DNA from: Myroides odoratimimus
GTDB taxonomy: Bacteria; Bacteroidota; Bacteroidia; Flavobacteriales; Flavobacteriaceae
NCBI RefSeq assembly: GCF_030326305.1
Contig: NZ_JACAKB010000026.1
Coordinates: 1 to 42,131 of the forward strand
Direction of reading: 5' to 3'
DNA: 42,131 nt
Each line of letters begins with the position of its first letter. Position 1 is the first letter of the stretch. A program made the translations under genes and the position numbers. Of this stretch, positions 25,623 through 32,883 are shown one piece after another. The notes under the pieces are model-generated. The model had not been told where the DNA came from. It worked only from the letters and a program-made list of their open reading frames with translations, and made no database searches.

Positions 25623-25650
25623 AAACGCCTGTTTTGAGCGTTTTTTTTAA
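25623..25650 (+). terminator. Terminator-like hairpin of unknown owner
   Basis: AAACGC, a 9-nt loop (CTGTTTTGA), then GCGTTT followed by further T residues. It is oriented rightward, but the nearest rightward gene (hicA) starts downstream of it, so it would end an unannotated transcript or act as a barrier. Confidence 0.4.
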
Positions 25651-25856
25651 AGATAATGTAATGATGTATCTTCCTTTTTATAATTTTTATTTTGCTTAAA
25701 AGTGTCTATATCATGAATGTTGTGTCATAATAAGTACTTTTTATACACTTTATATATCTTTCTTTTATTTAACAAATAGCAAGAGTGGACTTATTCTAGT
25801 TTTATAGTATTTAATTCACTTTATTCTTAATAAGTCATTCAGACATAGCGAAAAGT

Positions 25857-25940
25857 ATGCCGAAATATAAGATTAGAAGTCGTAATAGAACTTTAATAGA
25901 GAGAAACAAACAGTTCATAAGATGTTTTTTATATCAGTAA
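25857..25940 (+). pseudogene. Possible remnant of a mobile-element small HTH gene
   Basis: ATG plus 26 codons reads MPKYKIRSRNRTLIERNKQ, then a short hydrophobic end and a stop at 25938. The beginning resembles the N-terminus of small (about 60-90 aa) HTH proteins on Bacteroidota mobile elements, which start with a KxRSRNxxLIE stretch. Here the frame ends before the rest of that domain, and the stop overlaps the first hicAB operator. It may be a fragment, or chance. Confidence 0.3.
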
Positions 25941-25994
25941 GTAACATTTTAGTTACTTATTAGTGTGTTGTAACAAAAATGTTACTTATCTTTG
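25939..25994 (+). promoter_or_regulatory. hicAB promoter with two operators
   Basis: GTAAC-N6-GTTAC occurs twice, at 25941-25956 and 25970-25985, with starts 29 bp apart. The first is extended to AAGTAAC/GTTACTT. The promoter TTG (25968-25970), 16 nt, then TATCTTTG (25987-25994) encloses the second operator. This is the arrangement expected for autorepression by the HicB HTH domain. Confidence 0.65.
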
Positions 25995-26020
25995 TTGTAA
26001 CACAACTAAACTACTTTATT

Positions 26021-26206
26021 ATGAAGGTAAGTGAAATGCTGAAAATCCTAGTTAAGGATGGTTGGTATTTATTGAGAGAGGGGAGTAATCATTCTTTATA
26101 TGTACATCCTATAAAGAGTGGAAGAGTAATACTTCCCAGGCACCCTTCAGCAGAATTGAAAAAGGGTACAGAACAGTCAATTTTAAAACAGGCTGGATTA
26201 AAGTAA
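26021..26206 (+). CDS. hicA: HicA-type mRNA interferase toxin
   Basis: HicA is a small ribonuclease toxin with a double-stranded-RNA-binding-like fold. The ATG at 26021 gives 61 aa (MKVSEMLKILVKDGWYLLRE), the usual HicA size. An upstream ATG (25979) adds 14 residues but lies inside the operator and -7 box, so it is rejected as the start. The catalytic His is in GSNHSLYVHP (family GSHH region), and the C-terminal LPRHPSAELKKGTEQSILKQAG is diagnostic. It is followed after 25 nt by hicB, in toxin-first order. The surroundings are chromosomal housekeeping genes, consistent with an inserted accessory module. Confidence 0.9.
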   Translation: MKVSEMLKILVKDGWYLLREGSNHSLYVHPIKSGRVILPRHPSAELKKGTEQSILKQAGLK

Positions 26207-26231
26207 AATTGTTGAATGTAAATGGAAAGTG

Positions 26232-26633
26232 ATGAGAATTAAAGTGATTTTAGAGCGTAGTAAAACTGGTTATAGTGCATATTCTGAGGAATTGCAAGGA
26301 GCAGTGACTGTTGGTGATACTTTTGATGAAGTTAAAGCTAATTTTAAAGAAGTATTGTCTATGGAAATTGATTATCTAAAAGAATTGGGTAATAATGAGA
26401 GGGCTTTAGAGCTTAGTTTGGCTGAAGTAGTTTACTATTTGGATTTAAACACCTTTTTTGATAGTTATGAGTTGTTTAATAAAACAAAGTTAGCTACCTA
26501 CTTAGGTATTAATCCGAGTCTATTAAGGAGATTATCAGTTGAACCTGTTGAATTGTCAGATAAAAAAGCAAAGCAGATACAGGATGGATTGCATAAGTTA
26601 GCAGATGAGTTAAAAGAGTACCACTTTGTGTAA
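26232..26633 (+). CDS. hicB: HicB-type antitoxin with HTH domain
   Basis: This 133-aa antitoxin has an N-terminal degraded-RNase-H-like HicB domain (about 1-70; VILERSKTGYSAYSEELQGAV, then GDTFDEVKANFKEVL). The C-terminal helix-turn-helix (about 85-130; TKLATYLGINPSLLRRLS, then ELSDKKAKQIQDGLH) should bind the GTAAC-N6-GTTAC operators upstream of hicA. The ATG at 26232 is chosen over a GTG one codon earlier. It neutralises HicA by direct binding (family knowledge). Confidence 0.9.
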   Translation: MRIKVILERSKTGYSAYSEELQGAVTVGDTFDEVKANFKEVLSMEIDYLKELGNNERALELSLAEVVYYLDLNTFFDSYELFNKTKLATYLGINPSLLRRLSVEPVELSDKKAKQIQDGLHKLADELKEYHFV

Positions 26634-26669
26634 TATTTAAAGAGTAGGGAGTATTACCCCAAATAATAA

Positions 26670-26708
26670 AAACAAAAAAACGCTATCGAAAGACAGCGTT
26701 TTTTGTTT
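26670..26708. terminator. Terminator between hicB and rdgB
   Basis: AACAAAAAAACGCT and AGCGTTTTTTGTT flank a short paired centre (ATCGAAAGACAG), giving a long stem with A- and T-tracts usable from either side. Confidence 0.85.
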
Positions 26709-26717
26709 TTTATAGTA

Positions 26718-27293
26718 TTATCGTTTTAATAAAAAGTCGACTAATTGGCGTACAGCTTTTCCTCTGTGGCTAATAGCATTCTTAGCATTGATATCAATTT
26801 CAGCAAAAGATTTGTCCATTCCATCTGCTACGAAGATTGGGTCATAACCAAATCCTTCTGTACCTTGTCTCTCTTTTAATAGTTGTCCATCTATAATGCC
26901 AGTGAAATAGTATGTCTCTGTATGTAGATTTAGGCAAATTACTGTTTTAAAGTTGGCTTTTCTGTTCTCTTCTTTTTGAAGTACCTCAAGCAATTTGTCT
27001 ATATTGTCATTGTCATTTTTTTGTTCTCCTGCATAACGAGCTGAGTATACTCCTGGTGCACCGTTTAAAGCATCTACCTCTAATCCTGAATCATCAGCAA
27101 AACAGTCATACCCATAATGTCTTTTGACAAAATCAGCTTTTAGTTTAGCATTACCTTCTATAGTATCTGCTGTCTCAGGAATGTCGATATTACATCCAAT
27201 ATCTTCTAGGCTTAAGATTTCAATTGTATCAGGTAATTGATTTTTGATCTCTTTAATCTTGTTTTTGTTGTTTGATGCGAAAACTAATTTCAT
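26718..27293 (-). CDS. rdgB: XTP/dITP pyrophosphatase (RdgB/HAM1)
   Basis: This 191-aa housecleaning enzyme hydrolyses dITP, XTP and ITP to monophosphates, keeping deaminated purines out of DNA. The start ASNNKNKIKEI (about 5-15), the FADDSGLEVDALNGAPGVYSARYAG block (catalytic Asp), the GFGYDPIF segment and the C-terminal SHRGKA are all present. It lies 14 nt after recG on the same strand, so it is probably co-transcribed. Confidence 0.96.
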   Translation of the reverse strand: MKLVFASNNKNKIKEIKNQLPDTIEILSLEDIGCNIDIPETADTIEGNAKLKADFVKRHYGYDCFADDSGLEVDALNGAPGVYSARYAGEQKNDNDNIDKLLEVLQKEENRKANFKTVICLNLHTETYYFTGIIDGQLLKERQGTEGFGYDPIFVADGMDKSFAEIDINAKNAISHRGKAVRQLVDFLLKR

Positions 27294-27307
27294 AAGTGTT
27301 GTGTGTT

Positions 27308-29410
27308 TTAGCTTATATAGTTCCAGATAGTGGTTTTACTATTTAGAATGTTTAATTTATTTTTGATTCTTTGGTTTTCGGGTTCTTCTAGTGTAGGGTC
27401 TTCTTTTAACAGCTGTACAGCATGATGTCTCGCATAGAGCATAATCTCTTGATCTTTAATAATATCAGCTATCTTTAAAGGAAGGGTACCACTCTGTTGA
27501 GTTCCCATAATATCACCTGGTCCTCTCAGTTTTAGATCAACTTCTGAAATCTCGAAACCATCATTAGTACGACACATCGTTTCCATTCTGATCTTAGAGT
27601 CATTACTCAGTTTATCTCCTGTCATTAGGATACAATAACTCTGTTCTGCTCCACGACCTACGCGTCCTCTTAATTGATGCAATTGTGATAATCCAAAGCG
27701 CTCTGCACTTTCGATAATCATCACGGATGCATTAGGTACATTAACACCAACTTCAATCACAGTAGTAGCTACCATAATATTCGTCTCTCCTTTAATGAAT
27801 CTGTCCATCTCTCTATCTTTTTCTGCAGGAGTCATCTGGCCATGTACAATACTGACACTGTATTCTGGCAAAGGGAAATCTCGTGATATGGCTTCATATC
27901 CTTCCATTAGGTTTTTATAGTCTAATGTTTCGCTTTCATCTATTAATGGATATACGATATAGACTTGTCTTCCTTTTGCGATTTCTGTTTTTAAGAAATG
28001 CCATACAGCTAAGCGCTTACCTTCGAAGTAGTGATTAGTTTGTATTGGTTTACGTCCTGGTGGAAGTTCGTCAATAACAGAGATATCTAAGTCTCCATAT
28101 AGACTCATAGCTAATGTACGAGGTATAGGTGTAGCAGTCATGACTAACACATGAGGTGGCAATTCGTTTTTATGCCATAGTTTAGAACGTTGTTCTACTC
28201 CGAATCGGTGTTGTTCATCAATAATAGCTAAACCTAGATTTTTAAAGATAACTTTATCTTCAAATAAGGCGTGTGTACCGATAAGTATATGTAGCTCTCC
28301 AGAAGCTAATTCTTTGTGCAATACACGTCTCTCAGCCGTTTTAGTAGAACCTGTAAGTAATTTTATCTTTAATCCTAAAGGTTCTCCTAGTTCTTTAATC
28401 CCAACATAATGTTGGGTAGCTAGAATTTCTGTAGGAGCTACGATACAAGCTTGAAACCCATTGTCTAATGCTAGAAGACAACTCATAAAAGCAACTATTG
28501 TTTTTCCAGACCCCACATCACCTTGTAAGAGGCGATTCATTTGCGCTGGAGCACCTACATCATTCCTGATTTCTTTTAAAACTCGTTTTTGAGCTCCAGT
28601 AAGAGGGAAGGGTAGGTGTTCGCTATAAAAAGTATTAAAGTAATCACCAACTTTCTCAAAAGGGTATCCTTTAATCTTGTCTTTTCGTGCTATATTTTTA
28701 ATTAATAACTGTAACTGAACATAGAATAGTTCTTCGAACTTTAGTCTAAATTGAGCCTTATTCAACATATCCATATTCTTAGGAAAGTGGATGTTAATTA
28801 AGGCTTCTTGCATTGAAATCAAGCTGAGTTTTCTCTTGAATTCATCAGATAAGGTATCCATAAAGAGAGGATGTGTCTCTTTGACAAGTTGCATCATCAT
28901 CTTGATGATAGACTTATTGGATATTCTCGCTCCGAATTTTTCAGTAGAAGGATAGACAGCTTGCATCGCATTAGCGATGTTTTTCTGATGTTCTTCTAAC
29001 AGATCTAATTCAGGGTGTGGCATAGAAAAGGTATTGTTAAAGCTATTAAGCTTTCCGAATGCCACATAAGGAGTATTTAGTTTTAAATTCTCTTGTATCC
29101 ATTTGTATCCTTGAAACCAAACTAACTCTATTTGTCCAGTACTGTCTGTAAAGGTTGCGACAAGGCGCTTTCCTCGTTTTTGTTCTACAGTTTTGATATG
29201 GATAATTTTACCGACTATCTGAACTTCACTATTGTTATTATAAAGTTCATTTATTTTATAATATTGTGTTCTGTCGATATATCTGTTTGGGTATAGGTGT
29301 AGTAAATCTCTATAGGTGAATATACCTAGTTCGCGTTTAAATAAGTCAGCACGCTGTGGGCCAACTCCTTTAAGGTATTCTATAGGTGTATCAAGTAGAT
29401 TCTTAGACAT
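27308..29410 (-). CDS. recG: ATP-dependent DNA helicase RecG
   Basis: RecG is a branch-migration helicase that remodels stalled forks and Holliday junctions. With the ATG at 29410 (MSKNLLDTPIEYLKGVGPQR) it is 700 aa, the normal size. The open frame reaches a TTG three codons upstream, which is not preferred. An N-terminal wedge/OB domain (about 50-150) is followed by helicase domains with LLQGDVGSGKT, IIDEQHRFGVEQR, MTATPIPRTL, ATTVIEVGVNVPNA and QLRGRVGRG, then the C-terminal RecG domain. It is transcribed leftward with rdgB. Confidence 0.97.
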   Translation of the reverse strand: MSKNLLDTPIEYLKGVGPQRADLFKRELGIFTYRDLLHLYPNRYIDRTQYYKINELYNNNSEVQIVGKIIHIKTVEQKRGKRLVATFTDSTGQIELVWFQGYKWIQENLKLNTPYVAFGKLNSFNNTFSMPHPELDLLEEHQKNIANAMQAVYPSTEKFGARISNKSIIKMMMQLVKETHPLFMDTLSDEFKRKLSLISMQEALINIHFPKNMDMLNKAQFRLKFEELFYVQLQLLIKNIARKDKIKGYPFEKVGDYFNTFYSEHLPFPLTGAQKRVLKEIRNDVGAPAQMNRLLQGDVGSGKTIVAFMSCLLALDNGFQACIVAPTEILATQHYVGIKELGEPLGLKIKLLTGSTKTAERRVLHKELASGELHILIGTHALFEDKVIFKNLGLAIIDEQHRFGVEQRSKLWHKNELPPHVLVMTATPIPRTLAMSLYGDLDISVIDELPPGRKPIQTNHYFEGKRLAVWHFLKTEIAKGRQVYIVYPLIDESETLDYKNLMEGYEAISRDFPLPEYSVSIVHGQMTPAEKDREMDRFIKGETNIMVATTVIEVGVNVPNASVMIIESAERFGLSQLHQLRGRVGRGAEQSYCILMTGDKLSNDSKIRMETMCRTNDGFEISEVDLKLRGPGDIMGTQQSGTLPLKIADIIKDQEIMLYARHHAVQLLKEDPTLEEPENQRIKNKLNILNSKTTIWNYIS

Positions 29411-29540
29411 ATTATTCAAATAAATACACGGCTAAGATACGAATTAGAAGCCCTTCGGACAATTAAGAGTAAATATTTAAGGAGAATTGCTATAGATTTT
29501 AGCGGAAGCTAAGATTGTACTTAGGTTAAAAGAATAAAAA

Positions 29541-29558
29541 AGCGAGCCTAAGCTCGCT
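29541..29558 (-). terminator. Terminator of the DUF4377 lipoprotein gene
   Basis: AGCGAGC-CTAA-GCTCGCT followed on the minus strand by TTTTTTATTC. Confidence 0.85.
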
Positions 29559-29563
29559 AGATA

Positions 29564-29971
29564 TTATTTTTTAGTTTTAGAAATTTCTTTTACTAAAATG
29601 TATTTGATAGAAGAAGCGTCAGCAGGTGGATTTTCCACTTTCTCACGTTTTATCTCGATTACATATTCATATCCTTCTTCATAGTTAAATCCTTCGATTC
29701 CTCCATACATATTTAACCATTCGTCAGAACCTTCTTCTTTGTACTGCATACATTTCATCGGTGCTACACCTGTACAGTCTACTAGTTTAGAAGCGATCGT
29801 ATAAGTTACGTTTCCTAGTTCTTCTTTAGGTGTTGCTTCAGTAGACTCAGTAGGAGTTGCAGTTTGTTCTGTTGGTTCTACTGCAGGAGTTGTAGTTCCT
29901 GATTCTCCATCTTTTTTGCAAGAGGTAAATGATAAACCTACAACAGCAGCTAATAATAAAATCTTTTTCAT
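29564..29971 (-). CDS. DUF4377 lipoprotein
   Basis: This 135-aa protein has a signal peptide with lipobox FTSC (Cys18), followed by KKDGES. A Thr/Pro/Glu-rich linker (about 25-50, TPAVEPTEQTATPTES) precedes a C-terminal DUF4377 domain (about 55-132; YTIASKLVDCTGVAPMKCM, then FNYEEGYEYVIEIKREKVENP). Two cysteines in the domain may pair. DUF4377 proteins are exported and of unknown function, sometimes next to META/HslJ domains. It is monocistronic with its own terminator. Confidence 0.82.
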   Translation of the reverse strand: MKKILLLAAVVGLSFTSCKKDGESGTTTPAVEPTEQTATPTESTEATPKEELGNVTYTIASKLVDCTGVAPMKCMQYKEEGSDEWLNMYGGIEGFNYEEGYEYVIEIKREKVENPPADASSIKYILVKEISKTKK

Positions 29972-30642
29972 GATAAATGCTTTTTATTTAATTCAAAGGT
30001 ACAAAAAATATTTTTTTTGAAATGAAATACTCAAAATAATTAAGTTTTAACTACAGTTCGAATAAAAGACTCTGAAAACTATTGTATAATGGCATTGTAT
30101 TAGAATGGTATCAATATGTGCAAGTGTATTAAAGTAGTAACAGAAGTTAAAATCTTTAAATGAATGTACGAGTTTTGTTTTCACTATTTATGAATAAGAG
30201 AAGAACGCTTAGCTTGCACTTTCTAGGGGATTCCCTGGAGATTCCTTGGGGTTTTCTTGCCTAGAAGGTGTATTTGTCGAAGAAAGGTGCAAGAAACCCT
30301 CAAGCAATCCCCTAGCAAGTCAGAATAAAACGACTTTTAGTTTATTAATTGACACTGTGAACAAATAGATTTTCTATATACTTATTTTAGAAATGATTAT
30401 TTTAATATTGTGTTGTTCGGCGGTTTACTTTCTTTTTTGTTTTACTTATTATATTGTTTTAAGTACACTAATTATTAATCGAATTCAAGTGTCATCCTAA
30501 ATCAACCTTTTATAGGTAGTATAGTCGTGTATTTTGAAAAAACTTTAAGAATTGATAATAATGTTTACCAATAGAAATTGTGTCGAGATTCTTTTTAGAA
30601 GGATATATCTTGGAATACAATATCAAGAATAGGAGATGGTAT
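29972..30642. other. Long intergenic region with an 11-bp repeat cluster
   Basis: About 670 bases lie between the DUF4377 gene start and the tRNA terminator. Repeat cluster C occupies 30213-30318. The remainder (30330-30640) is AT-rich, and I recognise nothing in it. Confidence 0.65.
30213..30318. repeat. 11-bp period repeat cluster C with inverted copy
   Basis: Units CTTGCACTTTC, TAGGGGATTCC, CTGGAGATTCC, TTGGGGTTTTC and TTGCCTAGAAG start at 30213, 30224, 30235, 30246 and 30257. At 30286-30318 the reverse strand reads CTTGC-TAGGGGATTGC-TTGAGGGTTTC-TTGCACC, an inverted version with the same 11-bp phase. Together they could form an imperfect long hairpin. Confidence 0.8.
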
Positions 30643-30672
30643 AAAAAAAGCCTCACTAAAAGTGAAGCTTGT
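30643..30672 (-). terminator. tRNA-Val terminator
   Basis: The minus strand has AAGCTTCACT, a TTT loop, and AGTGAGGCTT followed by a run of T. It lies 5 nt after the tRNA 3' end. Confidence 0.88.
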
Positions 30673-30676
30673 AAAG

Positions 30677-30751
30677 TGGGCGATGAGGGATTCGAACCCC
30701 CGACCCCCTCGGTGTAAACGAGGTGCTCTGAACCAACTGAGCTAATCGCCC
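30677..30751 (-). tRNA. tRNA-Val (anticodon UAC)
   Basis: This is a 75-nt cloverleaf on the minus strand. The acceptor GGGCGAT pairs with ATCGCCC with discriminator A. The D-arm is AGCTCAGTTGGTTCAGAGC. The anticodon stem CCTCG/CGAGG encloses loop TTTACAC with anticodon TAC, and the T-arm GGGGGTTCGAATCCC is standard. CCA is not encoded. It is followed by its own terminator. Confidence 0.97.
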
Positions 30752-30813
30752 TAAACAGGATTGCAAAGGTAAAGATGTTTTTTAAATTATGCAATGCCTA
30801 TTGTAAAATATTT

Positions 30814-31188
30814 TTACATTTTTTCAATATCATAAAGTACGATCTTATCTGTATAGTTTATGACTTTGATTAATATGTTTTCATTTTGCTCATTTCTACC
30901 TATAATAACATAAAGCTTACCTTTTTCAAAATCAATATTGCTTTCTGAAAAATTCACATCTCCATATTGAAGGGATTTACGTATGTCATCATTAGATACC
31001 CAACCTTCTTTAAACTTAGCTTCTACTGCCTTTGAATAAGTAACGGGTTTACTTCTCAAATCTTTTAAAACTCTACAATTAGGTAAATAACAAAATTCTG
31101 TTTTCTTCTCACCGAAGAAATAAAATAAGAACATTCCTCCTATAAGTAATCCAAATAAGTAGTATGCTAAACGCTGTGTAAACTTCAT
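30814..31188 (-). CDS. Small membrane-anchored protein (DUF4258-like)
   Basis: This 124-aa protein has an N-terminal hydrophobic helix (about residues 8-26), then a Cys pair (CYLPNC, 33-38), a helical part, and a C-terminal beta-rich segment (about 88-122; GKLYVIIGRNEQNENILIKV). It resembles Flavobacteriia proteins annotated as DUF4258. Function unknown. It lies 63 nt after ald and upstream of tRNA-Val on the same strand. Confidence 0.68.
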   Translation of the reverse strand: MKFTQRLAYYLFGLLIGGMFLFYFFGEKKTEFCYLPNCRVLKDLRSKPVTYSKAVEAKFKEGWVSNDDIRKSLQYGDVNFSESNIDFEKGKLYVIIGRNEQNENILIKVINYTDKIVLYDIEKM

Positions 31189-31251
31189 TCCTTAAAAAAT
31201 TTACACAAAAGTAGCAATTCAATACCGTAAAACTAAAGATTTATAATAATT

Positions 31252-32448
31252 TTAAAAGGTAAAAAGGTGAATGTCTTTATAATCAAGGTTAAACCATTCT
31301 GCTACGTTGCGATTAGTCACTAACCCTTTATAACTATATATTCCAGATTTAATAACACTATCACAATTAACAGTGCCTTCTAAGTCACCAGAATCAGTAT
31401 ATTCTAGTAATAGTGGGGTAATAATATTACTAAGAGCCATAGAAGCTGTTCTGCTGTATCTCGAAGTGATATTTGGCACTCCATAATGTATCACACCACT
31501 TCTAATACGTGTAGGATGGTCGTGAGTAGTTAGTTCTGATGTTTCAAAACAACCACCTGTATCAATGGACACATCTATAATTACGGCGCCTTTTTTCATA
31601 TTATCTACCATCGATTCACTCACTACAATAGGAGCGCGATTTTTACCACGAATAGCACCAATGGCGACATCACATCTCATAAGTGCTTTGTGTAATATTT
31701 TCTCTTGGATGGTAGAAGTAGAGATACGCTGTGATAAATTATTTTGAAGTCTGCGCAACTTTTGAATAGAGTTGTCAAAGACTTTTACGTTAGCTCCCAT
31801 ACCTAAAGCAGTTCTGGCTGCGTTCTCGGCTACTAGACCAGCTCCTAATATGACTACTTCTGTAGGAACAACTCCTGCAATATTCCCAAATAATAATCCT
31901 TTACCATTATTGGTTGTGGTCATTAGTTCTGATGCAATTAGGATAGACGCAGTTCCTGCGATTTCACTTAATGCACTAACAGCAGGGTAGGTGCCGTTCT
32001 CATCATGAATAAAATCAAAACCAATAGCAGATATTTTTTTCTTAGATATCGTTTCGAAATATTGTCTAGTTAGCGTTTTTAATTGAATAGTAGACCATAC
32101 AACTGTGTAAGGAGCCATTAGTTTTACTTCTTCTAGAGTAGGCGGGGCAACTTTAACAATTACAGGGCAACCAAATATTTTCTTAGTGTCACTAGTAAGT
32201 TCTGCTCCTGCTTTACTATAATCTAGATCAGAATAACTAGCGGCTTCTCCAGCTCCTTTTTCAATCAAGACACGATGACCATATGTACTTAACGTCTGTA
32301 CGGCTTCTGGTGTGATGCAAATCCTCTTCTCAATTAAGGTGTTTTCTTTAGGAACGCCAATAAAAAGTTCACTTCTTTTGCGTTCTACCATCAGACATTC
32401 TTCTTGAGGAATTAAGTCTTTCATTGAAAAAGGAGTTAAGGTTGCCAT
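31252..32448 (-). CDS. ald: Alanine dehydrogenase
   Basis: This 398-aa enzyme is of the AlaDH/PNT family and catalyses NAD-dependent interconversion of L-alanine with pyruvate and ammonia. The N-terminal substrate domain has IGVPKENTLIEKRICITPEAV (shown here in part; about residues 29-48). The Rossmann nucleotide-binding motif is VILGAGLVAENAARTA (about 198-213), and IDVSIDTGGCFETS closes the active site. The N-terminal ~25 residues extend beyond typical AlaDH, a form common in Flavobacteriia. It is the third gene after porX and tsaE (13-nt gap), and this order recurs in Bacteroidota. Transhydrogenase alpha is the alternative, but the C-terminal membrane part is absent. Confidence 0.88.
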   Translation of the reverse strand: MATLTPFSMKDLIPQEECLMVERKRSELFIGVPKENTLIEKRICITPEAVQTLSTYGHRVLIEKGAGEAASYSDLDYSKAGAELTSDTKKIFGCPVIVKVAPPTLEEVKLMAPYTVVWSTIQLKTLTRQYFETISKKKISAIGFDFIHDENGTYPAVSALSEIAGTASILIASELMTTTNNGKGLLFGNIAGVVPTEVVILGAGLVAENAARTALGMGANVKVFDNSIQKLRRLQNNLSQRISTSTIQEKILHKALMRCDVAIGAIRGKNRAPIVVSESMVDNMKKGAVIIDVSIDTGGCFETSELTTHDHPTRIRSGVIHYGVPNITSRYSRTASMALSNIITPLLLEYTDSGDLEGTVNCDSVIKSGIYSYKGLVTNRNVAEWFNLDYKDIHLFTF

Positions 32449-32461
32449 GTTGTATTTGTTA

Positions 32462-32881
32462 TTAATTGTTATTCAAAATCACTTTTCTATCTCCATTTTC
32501 TAAAATAGAGATTTCTATAGTAGCGTGTTCCTCAGGGATAATGTGAGGTGTCTTTTCAGGCCATTCGATAAAACACCAATGGTTAGAGTCTAAATATTCA
32601 TCCATTCCCATATCATAAGCTTCTTCTTCACTATTTAACCTATAAAGGTCAAAGTGATATACTCTGTCTTTAGATAAGGTAGAATGATATTCATTCACAA
32701 TAGAAAAAGTAGGACTACTCGTCATATCTTCTACACCTAACTGTTTGCTTATTTCTTTAATAAGTGTGGTTTTTCCTGCCCCCATTTGTGCATCAAATAA
32801 TACGATGCGATGTTTTAACTTATTTAATATTTCCTTAGCTGCCTCTTGGATTTGATTTAAGGAAAAAACTATCTCAGTCAT
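32462..32881 (-). CDS. tsaE: tRNA threonylcarbamoyladenosine biosynthesis ATPase TsaE
   Basis: TsaE is the ATPase that assists TsaB/TsaD in making t6A37 of ANN-decoding tRNAs. This 139-aa protein has the P-loop DAQMGAGKTT (about 29-38), the TSPTFSIVNEY segment (about 55-65) and HFDLYRL plus FIEWPEK (about 110), all typical. It starts 2 nt after the porX stop and is followed by ald. Confidence 0.96.
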   Translation of the reverse strand: MTEIVFSLNQIQEAAKEILNKLKHRIVLFDAQMGAGKTTLIKEISKQLGVEDMTSSPTFSIVNEYHSTLSKDRVYHFDLYRLNSEEEAYDMGMDEYLDSNHWCFIEWPEKTPHIIPEEHATIEISILENGDRKVILNNN

Positions 32882-32883
32882 TT

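Larger units (their letters stand above)
25541..26020. other. Intergenic region: hairpin, gene remnant, hicAB control region
   Basis: These 480 bases hold the helicase promoter, a plus-strand hairpin with a T8 tract (AAACGC 25623-25628, GCGTTT 25638-25643) of unknown owner, a 27-codon remnant-like frame (25857-25940), and the hicAB operators. The stretch 25660-25850 shows nothing I can name. Confidence 0.65.

Noticed and set aside
30510-30794. Open frame of 94 codons on the minus strand
   Set aside because: It runs through the tRNA-Val gene and its terminator; the apparent similarity to database peptides of this type comes from mis-annotated tRNA sequence.
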